DNA of 45,323 bases from Rhodocyclaceae bacterium. Its GTDB lineage: Bacteria; Pseudomonadota; Gammaproteobacteria; Burkholderiales; Rhodocyclaceae. How positions within the stretch are numbered: the first letter of the stretch is position 1; each line of letters begins with the position of its first letter. The DNA lies in NCBI GenBank assembly GCA_020445765.1, contig JAGRFY010000089.1, positions 1 through 45,323 of the forward strand, given 5' to 3'. The translations under genes and the position numbers were made by a program. The notes below the pieces were generated by a model. The model saw only the letters and a list, made by a program, of their open reading frames with translations. It did not search any database and was not told the origin of the DNA. Positions 24,034 to 38,323 of this stretch are shown here, piece by piece.

Positions 24034-25193
24034 TCAGTCGTGTCCGAAGACCAGGCGAAGGCGCTCGCGCTGCGCATCGAGATCGGCCTGCGGGTCGGCA
24101 TAGCGTTTGGCGATCTCCCGGAACTGGTCGGAGAGGTCGTTGAAGGCGTCGCAGACATCGGGGTCGAAATGGGTACCGTGGCCGGAACGAATCAGGTTCA
24201 CGGCATCATCGTGCGTAAAGGCCTTCTTGTAGACCCGTTCGCTGATCAGTGCGTCGTAGACGTCGGCGATCGCCATCAATCGTGCAGCCACCGGGATCTC
24301 GCTGCCGGCGAGGCCCTTGGGGTAGCCGCTGCCGTCCCATTTCTCGTGGTGGCAGCCGGCGATCTCCTTGGCGAATCGCAGGAAGGTGACTGACAATCCG
24401 AGCATACGTTCGGCCGCGACGATGGCCTGTTCGCCGAGCGCCGGATGACGCTTGATGATCTGGAATTCGTCGGGCGTCAGTTTTCCAGGCTTGAGCAGGA
24501 TGCGGTCCGGGATGCCCACCTTGCCGATGTCGTGCAAGGGCGCGGACTTGTAGATCAGGTGGATGTTCTCGTCGGACAGGACCGGCCCGAAGCGCGGATG
24601 GTCGCGCAGATGCGAGGCCAGCGCCAGCACGTACTTCTGGGTCCGCCGGATATGGTTGCCGGTCTCCGCGTCCCGCGTTTCTGCGAGCGAGGCCATTGCC
24701 ATGATGGTCGCATCCTGGATGACGCCGACCTCGCGGGTGCGGCGGTCGACCTCCTGTTCCAGAAACTGGTTGCGGTCCTTCAGGAAGTCCCGTGCACCCT
24801 TCATCGTCAGATGGGTGCGGATCCGGGTCAGCACGATCGGCGGGCTGATCGGCTTGGCGATGTAGTCGACTGCGCCGGCGTCGAATCCCCGCTGCTCGTC
24901 GCACTCGTCGGTGCGTACGGTCAGGAAGATGACCGGAATATCCCGGGTCTCGGGCAAGGATTTCAGGTGTTCGCAGACCGCGTAGCCATCCATCCCCGGC
25001 ATCATCACGTCGAGCAGGATCAGGTCGGGCTGCGGCTGCGCCGACGCCAGGGCGATCGCCCGCTCGCCGGAATTGGCGATTCGCGTCCGGTAGTGGCCGG
25101 TATGCAGGCACTGGACGATGGGTTCGATCGATTCGGGGGCGTCGTCGACGACCAGAATCGTCGGCTGGCCGCATTCCTGGGCAATGGTCGGCG

Positions 25194-25197
<4 letters not shown>
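24034..25197 (-). CDS. Response regulator with HD-GYP domain (cyclic-di-GMP phosphodiesterase, RpfG-like)
   Basis: A 387-residue cytoplasmic protein. A receiver domain (13-130) with phospho-acceptor Asp63 (LLDVMMPGMDG) and Lys115 is followed by a coiled linker and an HD-GYP domain (about 165-365). That domain carries His222-Asp223 (LHDIGKVGIPD), HHEKWDGSGYPKGL (GYP at 291-293) and ADVYDAL. All catalytic motifs are intact, so it should hydrolyse cyclic-di-GMP. Its start overlaps the hybrid kinase stop by ATGA, so the kinase is its likely phosphodonor. Confidence 0.95.
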
Positions 25198-29846
<4,649 letters not shown>

Positions 29847-29948
29847 GGGCTGGAACGAGAGGCGCGGCGCGCCGTTGGCTGCCAAAGTTGCAGTCTATCG
29901 CCGGCTCGTGGTCGGCGATAGTCCGAATGACATCAGGATGGCGCTTGG

Positions 29949-30164
29949 TCAGCGCCCGGCCTGCTCCATGCGTTCGAGTTGCTGTTGCCTCGCCTGCATG
30001 CTGGCATCGACTTCGCGCTGGATGCGTTCCTGCATCGCGCGCGCGCTTTCGAGTTCCTTCTGCCTGGCAGCGGCCACCGTGGCAACCGCGCTGCCGCTGT
30101 CGGCGACGCCACAGCCGCCGAGCACCGTGGCGGCCGCGATCGCCAAAGCGAGTCTGATGCCCAT
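29949..30164 (-). CDS. Small lipoprotein with coiled-coil tail
   Basis: 71 residues: signal peptide with lipobox LGGC (Cys18), a short Ala/Ser/Val linker, then a charged helical region (about 33-71) rich in Glu, Gln and Arg (ARQKELESARAMQERIQREV) that looks like a coiled coil. It would be lipid-anchored in the periplasm. GGAGAA lies 7 bases before the ATG. It is divergent from prfC. No family name is recognised. Confidence 0.78.
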   Translation of the reverse strand: MGIRLALAIAAATVLGGCGVADSGSAVATVAAARQKELESARAMQERIQREVDASMQARQQQLERMEQAGR

Positions 30165-30373
30165 GAGCGTTCTCCGAAGTCGGATGAGCGGAGGGCCAGC
30201 ATCCCGCCGTCGCCACGGGCGGGCAAGCGCGGGCCTACCGGCGGCCGGATCGGCGGGGATGGCCGGTGCCGGGCCGACGGTCCGGTTGCGGGCGCGCAGG
30301 GGCTCGGGTATACCGGCAGCCTTTGCCGGGCCGCCGCGAGGCTTCCGGCGCAGTCGACGCGAGTGCCACCGCC

Positions 30374-31975
30374 ATGACCACCCCTTTTCCTCCCGAACTG
30401 CTGCGCGATGTCGAGAAACGACGGACCTTCGCGATCATTTCGCACCCGGATGCAGGCAAGACCACGCTGACCGAGAAGCTGTTGCTGTTCGGTGGTGCGA
30501 TCCAGCTGGCCGGCACCGTCAAGGCGCGCAAGAGCGCACGCCATGCCACTTCCGACTGGATGGAGGTGGAGAAGCAGCGCGGCATTTCGGTCAGCAGCTC
30601 GGTGATGCAGTTCGAATACCAGGGCAACACCATCAACCTGCTGGACACGCCGGGCCACGAGGATTTCTCGGAGGACACCTACCGCGTGCTGACCGCGGTC
30701 GATGCCGCGGTGATGGTGATCGATGCCGCCAAGGGGGTCGAGGCGCAGACCATCAAGCTGCTCGACGTCTGCCGCCTTCGCGACACGCCGATCATCACCT
30801 TCGTGAACAAGTTCGACCGTGAGGTCCGCGAGCCCTTCGAGCTGCTGTCCGAAATCGAGGACGTGCTGTCGATCGAATGCGCGCCGGTGAGCTGGCCGCT
30901 GGGCATGGGCAAGACCTTCCGCGGCGTCTACCACCTGCTCGAGGATCGCCTGCTGCGCTTCACGCCGGGCGAGGAGCGTCGCAGCGTCGCCGAGGTCATC
31001 CAGGGGCTGGACAACACCGAACTCGACCGGCTGTTCCCGGGGGAGATCGCGCAGTTGCGAGACGAGGTCGAGTTGATCCAGGGCGCCAGCAACCCATTCG
31101 ACCTCGAGGGATTCCTGGCCGGTCGACAGACGCCGGTGTTCTTCGGTTCGGGGATCAACAACTTCGGCGTGCAGGAGATCCTCGAGGCGCTGATCCGCTG
31201 GGCGCCGCCACCCCAGCCGCGGGATGCCGGCAGCCGCATGGTGGCGCCGGCCGAGACGCCGTTCTCCGGTTTCGTCTTCAAGATCCAGGCCAACATGGAC
31301 CCGCGCCACCGCGATCGCATCGCCTTCTTCCGAATCTGTTCGGGCCGCTACAACTCCGGCATGAAGGTGCGTCATGTGCGCGCCGGGCGCGAGATCAAGC
31401 TCGCCAATGCGCTGACCTTCATGGCCAACGAACGGGTGCACAAGGAAGACGGCGTGGCCGGCGACATCATCGGCATCCACAACCACGGCCAGCTTCAGAT
31501 CGGCGATACGCTGAGCGAAGGCGAGGAACTCGGCTTCAAGGGCATTCCCTACTTCTCGCCCGAGTTGTTCCGCGCCGCCCGCCTGCGCGATCCACTGAAG
31601 ACCAAGCAGTTGCAGAAGGGTCTGCAGGAGCTCGGCGAAGAGGGCGCGATCCAGGTGTTCGAGGCGATCGGCGGCAACATGCTGCTCGGCGCCGTCGGCC
31701 AGCTCCAGTTCGAGGTGGTGGCCCAGCGCCTGAAGGACGAGTATAAGGTCGATGCGATCTTCGAGGCCGCCGACATCTACACCGCGCGCTGGCTCACCTT
31801 TCCCGACGACGCGACCCGCCGCAAGTTCGAGAGGGAACAGTCGATGCGGGTCGGCAGCGACGTGGACGGCAACCTGGTGTACCTCGCGACGTCGCGCTAC
31901 AACCTCGAGGTGACGATGGAAAAATGGCCGGACGTCGGCTTCCACGCGACCCGCGAGCACGGCCAGCGGCTCTGA
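30374..31975 (+). CDS. prfC: Peptide chain release factor 3 (RF3)
   Basis: A 533-residue translational GTPase that removes RF1/RF2 from the ribosome after termination. G-motifs: [15 protein letters not shown] (P-loop), [11 protein letters not shown] (switch I), [12 protein letters not shown] and NKFDRE. Domains II and III follow with the family's [39 protein letters not shown] and [11 protein letters not shown]. Length matches the family. It is apparently monocistronic, with a strong GC hairpin 10 bases after the stop. Confidence 0.97.
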   Translation: MTTPFPPELLRDVEKRRTFAIISHPDAGKTTLTEKLLLFGGAIQLAGTVKARKSARHATSDWMEVEKQRGISVSSSVMQFEYQGNTINLLDTPGHEDFSEDTYRVLTAVDAAVMVIDAAKGVEAQTIKLLDVCRLRDTPIITFVNKFDREVREPFELLSEIEDVLSIECAPVSWPLGMGKTFRGVYHLLEDRLLRFTPGEERRSVAEVIQGLDNTELDRLFPGEIAQLRDEVELIQGASNPFDLEGFLAGRQTPVFFGSGINNFGVQEILEALIRWAPPPQPRDAGSRMVAPAETPFSGFVFKIQANMDPRHRDRIAFFRICSGRYNSGMKVRHVRAGREIKLANALTFMANERVHKEDGVAGDIIGIHNHGQLQIGDTLSEGEELGFKGIPYFSPELFRAARLRDPLKTKQLQKGLQELGEEGAIQVFEAIGGNMLLGAVGQLQFEVVAQRLKDEYKVDAIFEAADIYTARWLTFPDDATRRKFEREQSMRVGSDVDGNLVYLATSRYNLEVTMEKWPDVGFHATREHGQRL

Positions 31976-31985
31976 TGTCCGGGCG

Positions 31986-32010
31986 CCGCGCCGGAACCTT
32001 GCCGGCGCGG
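31986..32010 (+). terminator. GC-rich hairpin after prfC
   Basis: CCGCGCCGG and CCGGCGCGG form a perfect 9-bp stem with a 7-base loop, 10 bases past the prfC stop. It lacks a following T-run, so it may act with Rho or only protect the transcript. Confidence 0.45.
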
Positions 32011-32062
32011 CCGATCCGCGCGCCGGCACCACGCCCGGCCGGCGGCGGTCACGGCACCGCCG

Positions 32063-32350
32063 TCATCCGTGGGCGATGTCGTCGTCCGAGAACAGGTAGT
32101 CCTTCAGCTCCTTGTCGAAGCTCGGGTCGCGACGCCGGATCCATTCGAGGACCATCGCCGCGTGCTCCTTCTCCTCGTCCCGGTTGTGGGCGAGGATCGC
32201 CGCCAGCTCCTTGTCCTTGCAGGCGTCGACGCGCTGGTTGTACCAATCGACGGCTTCCAGCTCTTCCATCAGCGAGGTGATCGCGCGATGCATGTCGCGG
32301 GTTTCGTCGCTGAGTTCGTCGATCGGTTCGTGGTAGCCCTCATTGGCCAT
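32063..32350 (-). CDS. Encapsulated-ferritin-like (EncFtn) protein without cargo tail
   Basis: 95 residues, a two-helix half-ferritin of the EncFtn family that forms a ferroxidase centre at a subunit interface. The family signature is clear: MHRAITSLMEELEAVDWYNQ, DEEKEHAAMVLEWIRRRDP, KDYLF. Probable iron ligands are Glu32, Glu62 and His63, with nearby Trp36/Tyr37. Classical members have an extended C-terminus ending in a short peptide that docks them in an encapsulin shell; this one stops after DDDIAHG, and no shell gene lies in the window. It probably oxidises iron in the cytoplasm unenclosed, or loads another way. TGGAG lies 8 bases before the ATG. It is downstream of the FAH-family gene (66 bases). 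Confidence 0.88.
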   Translation of the reverse strand: MANEGYHEPIDELSDETRDMHRAITSLMEELEAVDWYNQRVDACKDKELAAILAHNRDEEKEHAAMVLEWIRRRDPSFDKELKDYLFSDDDIAHG

Positions 32351-32416
32351 CGTCAGCTCCAGTGGTTGATGAATCGGGGTCGGATGCCTGCATTGTGCGG
32401 TGCATCGCGGTGCAGA

Positions 32417-33271
32417 TCAAAGCGCCGTCGTCGGCCACGGCCGGCACAGGTGCTGCTGTTCGCCGAGCCCTTCGATGCCGGCGCGCACATGGTCGCCGGC
32501 GGCGAGCCAGCGTTGCGGCTTGAGGCCCATGCCGACGCCCGGCGGCGTCCCGGTGGCGATGACGTCGCCGGGATACAGGGCCATGTGCCGGCTGATGTCG
32601 CTGATCAGGCGCGGTACGCGAAAGATCATCTCGGCCGTGTTGCTGTCCTGCAGCCGCTGGTCATTGACCTCCAGCCACAGGTGCAGACTGTTGGGGTCGG
32701 CGATCGCATCGCCGGTCGCCAGCCACGGACCGATCGGTGCGAATGACGGGAAGCTCTTGCCCTTGACCCACTGGCCCGGGCCTTCGAGCTGCCACGCGCG
32801 CTCCGAGAAGTCGATGAAGGTGGCGTAGCCGGCGACGTGATCGAGCGCGTCGGCTTCGTCGACGCAGATCGCCTCCCGCCCGATCACCACGGCCAGTTCG
32901 ATTTCCCAGTCGACCTTGCTGTGTCCGGGCGGCAGCCACAGCGGTGCGTCGGGCGCGCTGACCCGGCAGGCCTTCATGAACAGCAAGGGCGCCGGTGGCA
33001 CCTGCATGCCCGCTTCGCGGACATGATCGGCGTAGTTCAGGCCGACCGCGACGATCTTGCCACCGGCGTCGATGCAGGCGCCGAGCCGGGTCTCGGGTGG
33101 CAGCGCCGGCAGGCTCGCAGGATCGAGGCGCGCCAGTGCCGTCTGCACTTCCGGGTCGAGCGGTGTCGCGGTGCTGCCGCCGAGTGCCGGCGAAAGGTCT
33201 CGCAGCACGCCGTCCTGGTCCACCAGGCCCACTCGCTCGTGACCCTCGGCACCCCATCGCATCAGTTTCAT
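32417..33271 (-). CDS. Fumarylacetoacetate hydrolase family protein
   Basis: A 284-residue enzyme of the FAH superfamily, which cleaves or decarboxylates 2-oxo/diketo acids. Motifs: VGLNYADHVREAG, the metal-binding DWEIELAVVIG, YATFIDFSERAWQ, KGKSFPSFAPIGPW and GDVIATGTPPGVGMG. It resembles bacterial acylpyruvase/ureidoglycolate-lyase-like members; the substrate cannot be named. AGGAGGAG sits 4 bases before the ATG at 33271. It is transcribed toward the EncFtn gene and divergent from htrA. Confidence 0.9.
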   Translation of the reverse strand: MKLMRWGAEGHERVGLVDQDGVLRDLSPALGGSTATPLDPEVQTALARLDPASLPALPPETRLGACIDAGGKIVAVGLNYADHVREAGMQVPPAPLLFMKACRVSAPDAPLWLPPGHSKVDWEIELAVVIGREAICVDEADALDHVAGYATFIDFSERAWQLEGPGQWVKGKSFPSFAPIGPWLATGDAIADPNSLHLWLEVNDQRLQDSNTAEMIFRVPRLISDISRHMALYPGDVIATGTPPGVGMGLKPQRWLAAGDHVRAGIEGLGEQQHLCRPWPTTAL

Positions 33272-33324
33272 GATCTCCTCCTGGCCCCTGTCGGCGCGGC
33301 CGCGCATCGGCGATGCCGCGGCGC

Positions 33325-33353
33325 TTGACACATGGGCGGTGCGCCCCCATTTT
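33325..33353 (+). promoter_or_regulatory. Candidate promoter of the htrA gene
   Basis: TTGACA (33325-33330) is followed after 17 bases by CATTTT (33348-33353), a perfect -35 with a poor -10, 75 bases before the htrA ATG. GGAACTT at 33374 resembles a sigma-E -35, but no matching -10 is evident. Confidence 0.3.
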
Positions 33354-33427
33354 GCGGTTGAACGGCCGCGCTTGGAACTTTCTCTCCGCGATGCGGCCCC
33401 ATCGCCCAAGCTAGGAGATCGAGACCC

Positions 33428-34903
33428 ATGTCGAAAACCCGTTCAGTGCTCACCTTCGGCCTATGCGCGGCGGCCCTGTCGTTGGCCGCCGGTACGCCGG
33501 TCGGCCTGTCCGCCGCCGCCGCCGGCGCGACGCCGGCCGTCGCGGCGGCCGTCGCGCCACTGGCGCCGGGGCGCTACGGCCTGCCCGACTTCGCCGACCT
33601 GGTGGACAGGGTCGGTCCGGCGGTGGTCAACATCAGCACCACCCAGCAACTGGCCGGCGGCCGCAGTGGCATCAGCCCCAACGACCCCCTGTATGACTTC
33701 CTGCGGCGGTTCGGCGTACCGATTCCCGGCATGCCGCCTCGCGGCAGAACGCCCAACCCCCACGGCGAAGATGGACCACAACGGCGCGGCATCGGTTCCG
33801 GCTTCATCGTTTCCGAGGACGGCTACGTGCTGACCAATGCCCACGTCGTCGCCGATGCCAGCACCGTCACCGTCAAGCTCAGCGACAAGCGCGAGTTCCA
33901 GGCCAAGGTCGTCGGCTCCGACGAGCGTACCGATGTCGCCCTGCTGAAGATCGATGCCGACGGCCTGCCGGCGGTCAAGATCGGCGACGCCGAGCAGAGC
34001 CGGGTCGGCGAGTGGGTGGTGGCGCTGGGTTCGCCCTTCGGCTTCGAGAGCACCGTCACCGCAGGCATCATTTCGGCCAAGGCGCGGCGCCTGCCCGACG
34101 AGACCTACGTGCCCTTCATCCAGACCGACGTCGCCATCAACCCGGGCAACTCGGGCGGGCCGCTGTTCAACCTCGCCGGCGAGGTGATCGGCATCAACTC
34201 GCAGATCTACTCGCGCTCCGGTGGCTTCATGGGCATATCGTTCGCGATCCCGATCGACGTCGCGATGAGCGTCAAGGATCAGCTCCAGGAATTCGGCAAG
34301 GTCAAGCGGGGTCGGCTCGGTGTGCTGATCCAGGGGCTCGACGAGGATCTGGCCCAGTCCTTCGGCCTGCCCGACACCACCGGTGCACTGGTGGCGCGGG
34401 TGGAACCCGACAGCGCCGCCGACAAGGCCGGCCTGCAGCCGGGCGACGTCATTCTCGCCGTCAATGGCGACAAGGTGCGCGAGAGCAGCGAACTGCCGCG
34501 CATGATCGGCGAGCTGCGGCCCGGCACCGAGATCGAACTGAAGGTGTGGCGCGACGAGCGATCACGCAAGATCGACGTGACCCTGGGTTCGATGGGCGAC
34601 GATGACGGGGTCGACACCATCGGGCGTGGCGAAGAGGCCGGCAAGCTCGGCATCACCGGCCGCGCGCTGGCCAAGGAAGACGCCGAGGAGATGGGCGTCA
34701 AAGGCGGCATCGTGGTCGAATCGGTAAGCGGACCGGCCGAGAAGGCCGGCTTGCGAGAAGGCGACATCGTGCTCGCACTGAACAACCAGCCGGTCACCGG
34801 CATCGACCAGTTCCGCCAGATGCTCGACGCCGCCGGCAAGCGTTTTGCGCTGCTGGTGCAGCGCAACGAGGCACGCATCTTCGTGCCGGTGCGCATCGAG
34901 TAA
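33428..34903 (+). CDS. Periplasmic serine protease/chaperone, Do/HtrA family (DegP/MucD-like)
   Basis: A 491-residue exported protease for envelope quality control. Signal sequence at 1-30; catalytic triad His139 (LTNAHVVAD), Asp169 (DERTDVALLKI) and Ser242 (NPGNSGGPLFN); PDZ1 about 290-380 (LGVLIQGLDEDLAQSFGL onward) and PDZ2 about 395-488 (GIVVESVSGPAEKAGLREGD). The length with two PDZ domains fits MucD/DegQ. It is divergent from the FAH-family gene and followed by two strong hairpins. A short Ala-rich stretch after the signal may be a linker. Confidence 0.95.
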   Translation: MSKTRSVLTFGLCAAALSLAAGTPVGLSAAAAGATPAVAAAVAPLAPGRYGLPDFADLVDRVGPAVVNISTTQQLAGGRSGISPNDPLYDFLRRFGVPIPGMPPRGRTPNPHGEDGPQRRGIGSGFIVSEDGYVLTNAHVVADASTVTVKLSDKREFQAKVVGSDERTDVALLKIDADGLPAVKIGDAEQSRVGEWVVALGSPFGFESTVTAGIISAKARRLPDETYVPFIQTDVAINPGNSGGPLFNLAGEVIGINSQIYSRSGGFMGISFAIPIDVAMSVKDQLQEFGKVKRGRLGVLIQGLDEDLAQSFGLPDTTGALVARVEPDSAADKAGLQPGDVILAVNGDKVRESSELPRMIGELRPGTEIELKVWRDERSRKIDVTLGSMGDDDGVDTIGRGEEAGKLGITGRALAKEDAEEMGVKGGIVVESVSGPAEKAGLREGDIVLALNNQPVTGIDQFRQMLDAAGKRFALLVQRNEARIFVPVRIE

Positions 34904-34913
34904 CCGGGTTCGC

Positions 34914-34936
34914 GGCGGCCCGGAGAGCGGGCCGCC
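34914..34936. terminator. First hairpin between convergent htrA and MCP genes
   Basis: GGCGGCCCG and CGGGCCGCC form a perfect 9-bp stem with a 5-base loop, 10 bases after the htrA stop. No T-run. Confidence 0.5.
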
Positions 34937-34944
34937 AGCAGCCG

Positions 34945-34970
34945 ACCCGCCGCCCTCCAAGGCGGTGGGT
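34945..34970. terminator. Second hairpin between convergent htrA and MCP genes
   Basis: ACCCGCCGCC pairs with GGCGGTGGGT (10 bp with one wobble, 6-base loop), 8 bases after the first hairpin and 22 bases from the MCP stop. The tandem pair probably serves both converging transcripts. Confidence 0.45.
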
Positions 34971-34991
34971 TCGCCAGCGGCCGCGACTGGC

Positions 34992-36689
34992 TCAGACCTT
35001 GAAGCGGCGGACGTCTTCGAGCAATGCGCTGGCGAGGCCCTGCAGGCCGTCGGCGTTGTCGGCTGCGTCGGCGACCGCCCGATCGGCGCTCTCGGCCATG
35101 CCCGCGATGTGCTCGACGTGACGGGCGATGTCCTCGGCCGCGCTGCGCTGCTCGGCCGCCGCGTGGGCGATATCGGTGATCTTGCCGGCACTGTCCGCCG
35201 CCGCCTGGCGGATGCGCGCCAGCGCGGCAGCCGCCTGATCCGCCAGCCGCGCGCTGGCCTCGACCTGCCCGGCGCTGCCTTCCATGCGCGCGAGCGATTC
35301 GTCGGTGTCCTTCTGCACCGCGCCGATCATCTGGGCGATCTCGCTGCTCGCGACCCGGGATCGCTCGGCGAGCTTGCGCACCTCGTCGGCGACGACTGCG
35401 AAACCGCGTCCCTGTTCGCCCGCACGCGCCGCCTCGATGGCCGCATTGAGGGCCAGCAGGTTGGTCTGGTCGGCGATCTCGTGGATGGTGGCAACGATCG
35501 AGTTGATCTCGGCGGCGCGCTCGCTCAGCTGCGCCACGCCGCGTGCCGATTCCTTGACCGCCTGGGCGGCGCGATTGATCTCGTTCGACGCTTCGCGGGC
35601 GAGTTCCTCGCCTTCGCGGGCAGTGCTGCTGGCCACACCGGACAGCTTGCTGGTGTCGTTGGCGTTCTGGGACACCTCGCCGATGCTGACGGTCAGTTGC
35701 TCGACCGCGGCGGCGGTCCCGCTGGCGGCTTCGCTGTGGGTGCGCGACGTCGCCGCCATCGCCGACACCGATGCCGCCAGTGCCTGGCCGCGCGCGTCGA
35801 CCGCGCCGGCGTTTTCGCTGATCCGACCGATCATCCCCTGCAGCGAGGCGAGCAGGCGATTGATCGCCGCGGCGATGCGGCTGGTCTCGTCGCCCGACGG
35901 CTCGTCGAGACGCACCCTCAGGTCGCCGCCGCCGCCCGCCACGTTGTCGAGCGCACGTTCCAACTCGCCCAGTCGCGAATGAAGTACCCGGCGGAACACC
36001 ACGGTGACGACGAGGCCGATCAACACGGCCGCGAGCGCGATCGCACCCGACAGCCAGGTGGCGAAGGTGCCGCCGGCCGCCAGCGCGTCGGTGATGTCGA
36101 GATCGACTTCGAGCACACCGCGGACGTCGCCCATCTGCCAGTCGCGCTTCGGCGTATCGGGATGTGAATTGTGGCAGTTGACGCAGGCTTCGGCGACCAT
36201 CCGGTCGGCGATCGCCACCCGCAGCACATCCCGCCCGTTGACCTCGGTGACGCGCATGAAACGATGGTCGGGGTCGGCGGTCAGGGCCTGCCAGGCCTGC
36301 GTCGAGAACTCGTCGAGCCGGCGCGAGGCCCGGTTCGGGAATGGAAAGGCACTGTAGAGGCTGAGCGACGTGCCCGAAGCCTGCAGCTCCTTCGACAGAT
36401 CGTGGATCATCGTGGCCGGCAGTGGTATCCGGTCGGGGTTGTCACGGTGATCGAAATGCGGCTTCATCGCGCCGTTCCTGACCACCTTGCCGATCACGTT
36501 CTCGGTGTAGTACTTGCGGATGGTCTTGAATTGATCGACGGTCTGCTGCGCATTGGCCGCTGCGCTGGCGATTGCCCGCTCCTCGATGAGGCGAGGGACC
36601 ACGACGATGCTTGCGGCGCACAGCGCGAGCAGCACCGCGAGCACCGGTATGTTGATCTTCCAGAAAAGGCTCTTGGGCACAATTCGCAT
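34992..36689 (-). CDS. Methyl-accepting chemotaxis protein with DUF3365 heme-type sensor
   Basis: A 565-residue chemoreceptor. TM1 (12-32), periplasmic DUF3365/Tll0287-like domain (35-200), TM2 (209-232), HAMP (233-287) and a cytoplasmic signalling domain with the conserved hairpin tip ([38 protein letters not shown]). The sensor contains CVNCH (Cys169-His173), a covalent heme c site, so it should sense redox state or a gas such as O2 or NO. There is no C-terminal methylesterase-docking pentapeptide. GAGGAT lies 7 bases before the ATG. It is divergent from the lipoprotein hydrolase gene. Confidence 0.93.
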   Translation of the reverse strand: MRIVPKSLFWKINIPVLAVLLALCAASIVVVPRLIEERAIASAAANAQQTVDQFKTIRKYYTENVIGKVVRNGAMKPHFDHRDNPDRIPLPATMIHDLSKELQASGTSLSLYSAFPFPNRASRRLDEFSTQAWQALTADPDHRFMRVTEVNGRDVLRVAIADRMVAEACVNCHNSHPDTPKRDWQMGDVRGVLEVDLDITDALAAGGTFATWLSGAIALAAVLIGLVVTVVFRRVLHSRLGELERALDNVAGGGGDLRVRLDEPSGDETSRIAAAINRLLASLQGMIGRISENAGAVDARGQALAASVSAMAATSRTHSEAASGTAAAVEQLTVSIGEVSQNANDTSKLSGVASSTAREGEELAREASNEINRAAQAVKESARGVAQLSERAAEINSIVATIHEIADQTNLLALNAAIEAARAGEQGRGFAVVADEVRKLAERSRVASSEIAQMIGAVQKDTDESLARMEGSAGQVEASARLADQAAAALARIRQAAADSAGKITDIAHAAAEQRSAAEDIARHVEHIAGMAESADRAVADAADNADGLQGLASALLEDVRRFKV

Positions 36690-36892
36690 TGGGCGATCCT
36701 CGATATTCGTCGAACTGCCCGCTTAACGACACGGTGTTTCCCGGCCTTGAGAATATTCCGGATATTTCCGCTGTGCGGCACGCACGGATCCAATCGGGCC
36801 GATCCGGCGCCGGTCGAACGCGGGCGCGCCCCTTGAATGCACCGATGGCGTCGACTAGCTTTTCAGATACGATCACTTTCTATGGATTTGGC

Positions 36893-38314
36893 ATGATTTC
36901 GCAGCGCTGGTTCGGTCGCCCCGGTCGCATCCTGCCCTTGCTGGTCTCGGTGGCGCTGGCCGGATGCGCGCCCCATGCCGCCTATCACACGCGGGCCGCG
37001 TCGCCCGGCAACTGCGTCGGCGATGTGCTCGCCAGCCAATGTCGCGACAGCTACTACCAGGAATTCGACGACCATGACCTGGCCTTCGTCGAGTTTTCCG
37101 AAAGAGGCAATGCCTTCGATGATGGCCGGGTGCGCGACGTCGTCGATCGCATCCACCGAATGGCCGACGACGGCGGCGTGGTGGTGCTCACCTTCGTGCA
37201 TGGCTGGAAACACAGTGCCGACGAGGCCGACGACAACGTCCAGGAGTTCAAGGGCAGCCTGCAGCGCACCGTCGCGCTGCTGAAGGAACGCTTTGGCGGC
37301 GGCGCGCTTGCCGGGCGGCGGCTGGTCGGCGTGTATGTCGGCTGGCGAGGGGCCAGCATCACCGTGCCCGGCCTGGAGCAATTGACCTTCTGGGACCGCA
37401 AGGCGGTGGCCGAGGAACTCGGCAGCGGCGGCGTCACCCGCCTGCTGCTCGAGCTCGACCGCGCCACCGGCGATTCCCCGGGCAACGTGCTGGTCGTGAT
37501 CGGCCACAGTTTCGGCGGCGCCATCGTCGTGCGGGCGCTGTCCGAACTGATGACCGAGCGCGTGATGGTTCGCAATGGCGCGGATGGCGACGCGCGTGCA
37601 TTCGGCGACGGCGTGATCGTGATCAACCCGGCGATCGAGGCCAGCCAGGCCCTGCATCTGGTCGAGGCCGCGATCGACGCCGACTACCATGCCAGCCAGT
37701 TGCCGCTGTTCGTATCGCTCAGCTCGGATGCCGACCGGGCCACCCACTACGCGTTTCCGGCAGGCCAGACGATCGGGCTGTTGAGCTGGAAGCAGACCGT
37801 GCTGACCCGCGGCCACAGCTACGACCGGCGTCGGCCCGGGCAGGCGATACCGCTCAGCGAGAAACATCTCGACGCCACCACGGTGGGCAACTTCGCGCCG
37901 TATCTGACCCATCGCCTGCGCTATCACGGCGCGGGCAATGGACCGCCGTTCGAATTCCTGACCTGCGAGGCGGTACCGGCGGAATGCGAGCCGATGGGCT
38001 GGACCACGCTGTCGGGGCAGCCGGCGATCGGGCCGCTGCCCGCCCACTATCCGCTGTATTTCGTCAAGACCGACGAATCGATGATGGACGGCCACAACGA
38101 CATCTTCAACGACCGCGTGCGCAGCTTTATCTATGTCGTCATCGACGATGTCATCCGGCGCGCGTTCGCGCGTGACGGTGCGGTACCGCGTGCGCGCCCC
38201 GGCGAGGCGCCGTCAGCCCCGGTGCTGGCGCGTCCGGGCGAGTTTGCCGAGAGGCTGGGCGCGACCCTGGAGGCGATCGAGGACCTGACGGCGCAGCAGG
38301 CAACTCCTCGGTAG
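36893..38314 (+). CDS. Alpha/beta-hydrolase lipoprotein
   Basis: A 473-residue protein with a lipoprotein signal (lipobox LAGC, Cys about 25). The alpha/beta-hydrolase core shows VVVLTFVHGWKHSAD (oxyanion region) and the nucleophile elbow VIGHSFGGAIV; HNDIFNDRV near residue 405 may supply the catalytic His. It resembles large predicted esterases of the DUF900-like type. The substrate is unknown; its neighbour is a phospholipase, so an envelope lipid or ester is possible. Upstream in-frame ATGs exist, but only the one at 36893 gives a proper signal. It ends 9 bases from the convergent pldA. Confidence 0.85.
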   Translation: MISQRWFGRPGRILPLLVSVALAGCAPHAAYHTRAASPGNCVGDVLASQCRDSYYQEFDDHDLAFVEFSERGNAFDDGRVRDVVDRIHRMADDGGVVVLTFVHGWKHSADEADDNVQEFKGSLQRTVALLKERFGGGALAGRRLVGVYVGWRGASITVPGLEQLTFWDRKAVAEELGSGGVTRLLLELDRATGDSPGNVLVVIGHSFGGAIVVRALSELMTERVMVRNGADGDARAFGDGVIVINPAIEASQALHLVEAAIDADYHASQLPLFVSLSSDADRATHYAFPAGQTIGLLSWKQTVLTRGHSYDRRRPGQAIPLSEKHLDATTVGNFAPYLTHRLRYHGAGNGPPFEFLTCEAVPAECEPMGWTTLSGQPAIGPLPAHYPLYFVKTDESMMDGHNDIFNDRVRSFIYVVIDDVIRRAFARDGAVPRARPGEAPSAPVLARPGEFAERLGATLEAIEDLTAQQATPR

Positions 38315-38323
38315 CCGCCGTTG

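Noticed and set aside
29933-32032. Long minus-strand open frame antisense to prfC
   Set aside because: Shadow of prfC in high-GC DNA; the plus frame encodes intact RF3.
33374-33380. Sigma-E promoter (GGAACTT) before htrA
   Set aside because: The -35-like heptamer has no acceptable -10 16-17 bases downstream.
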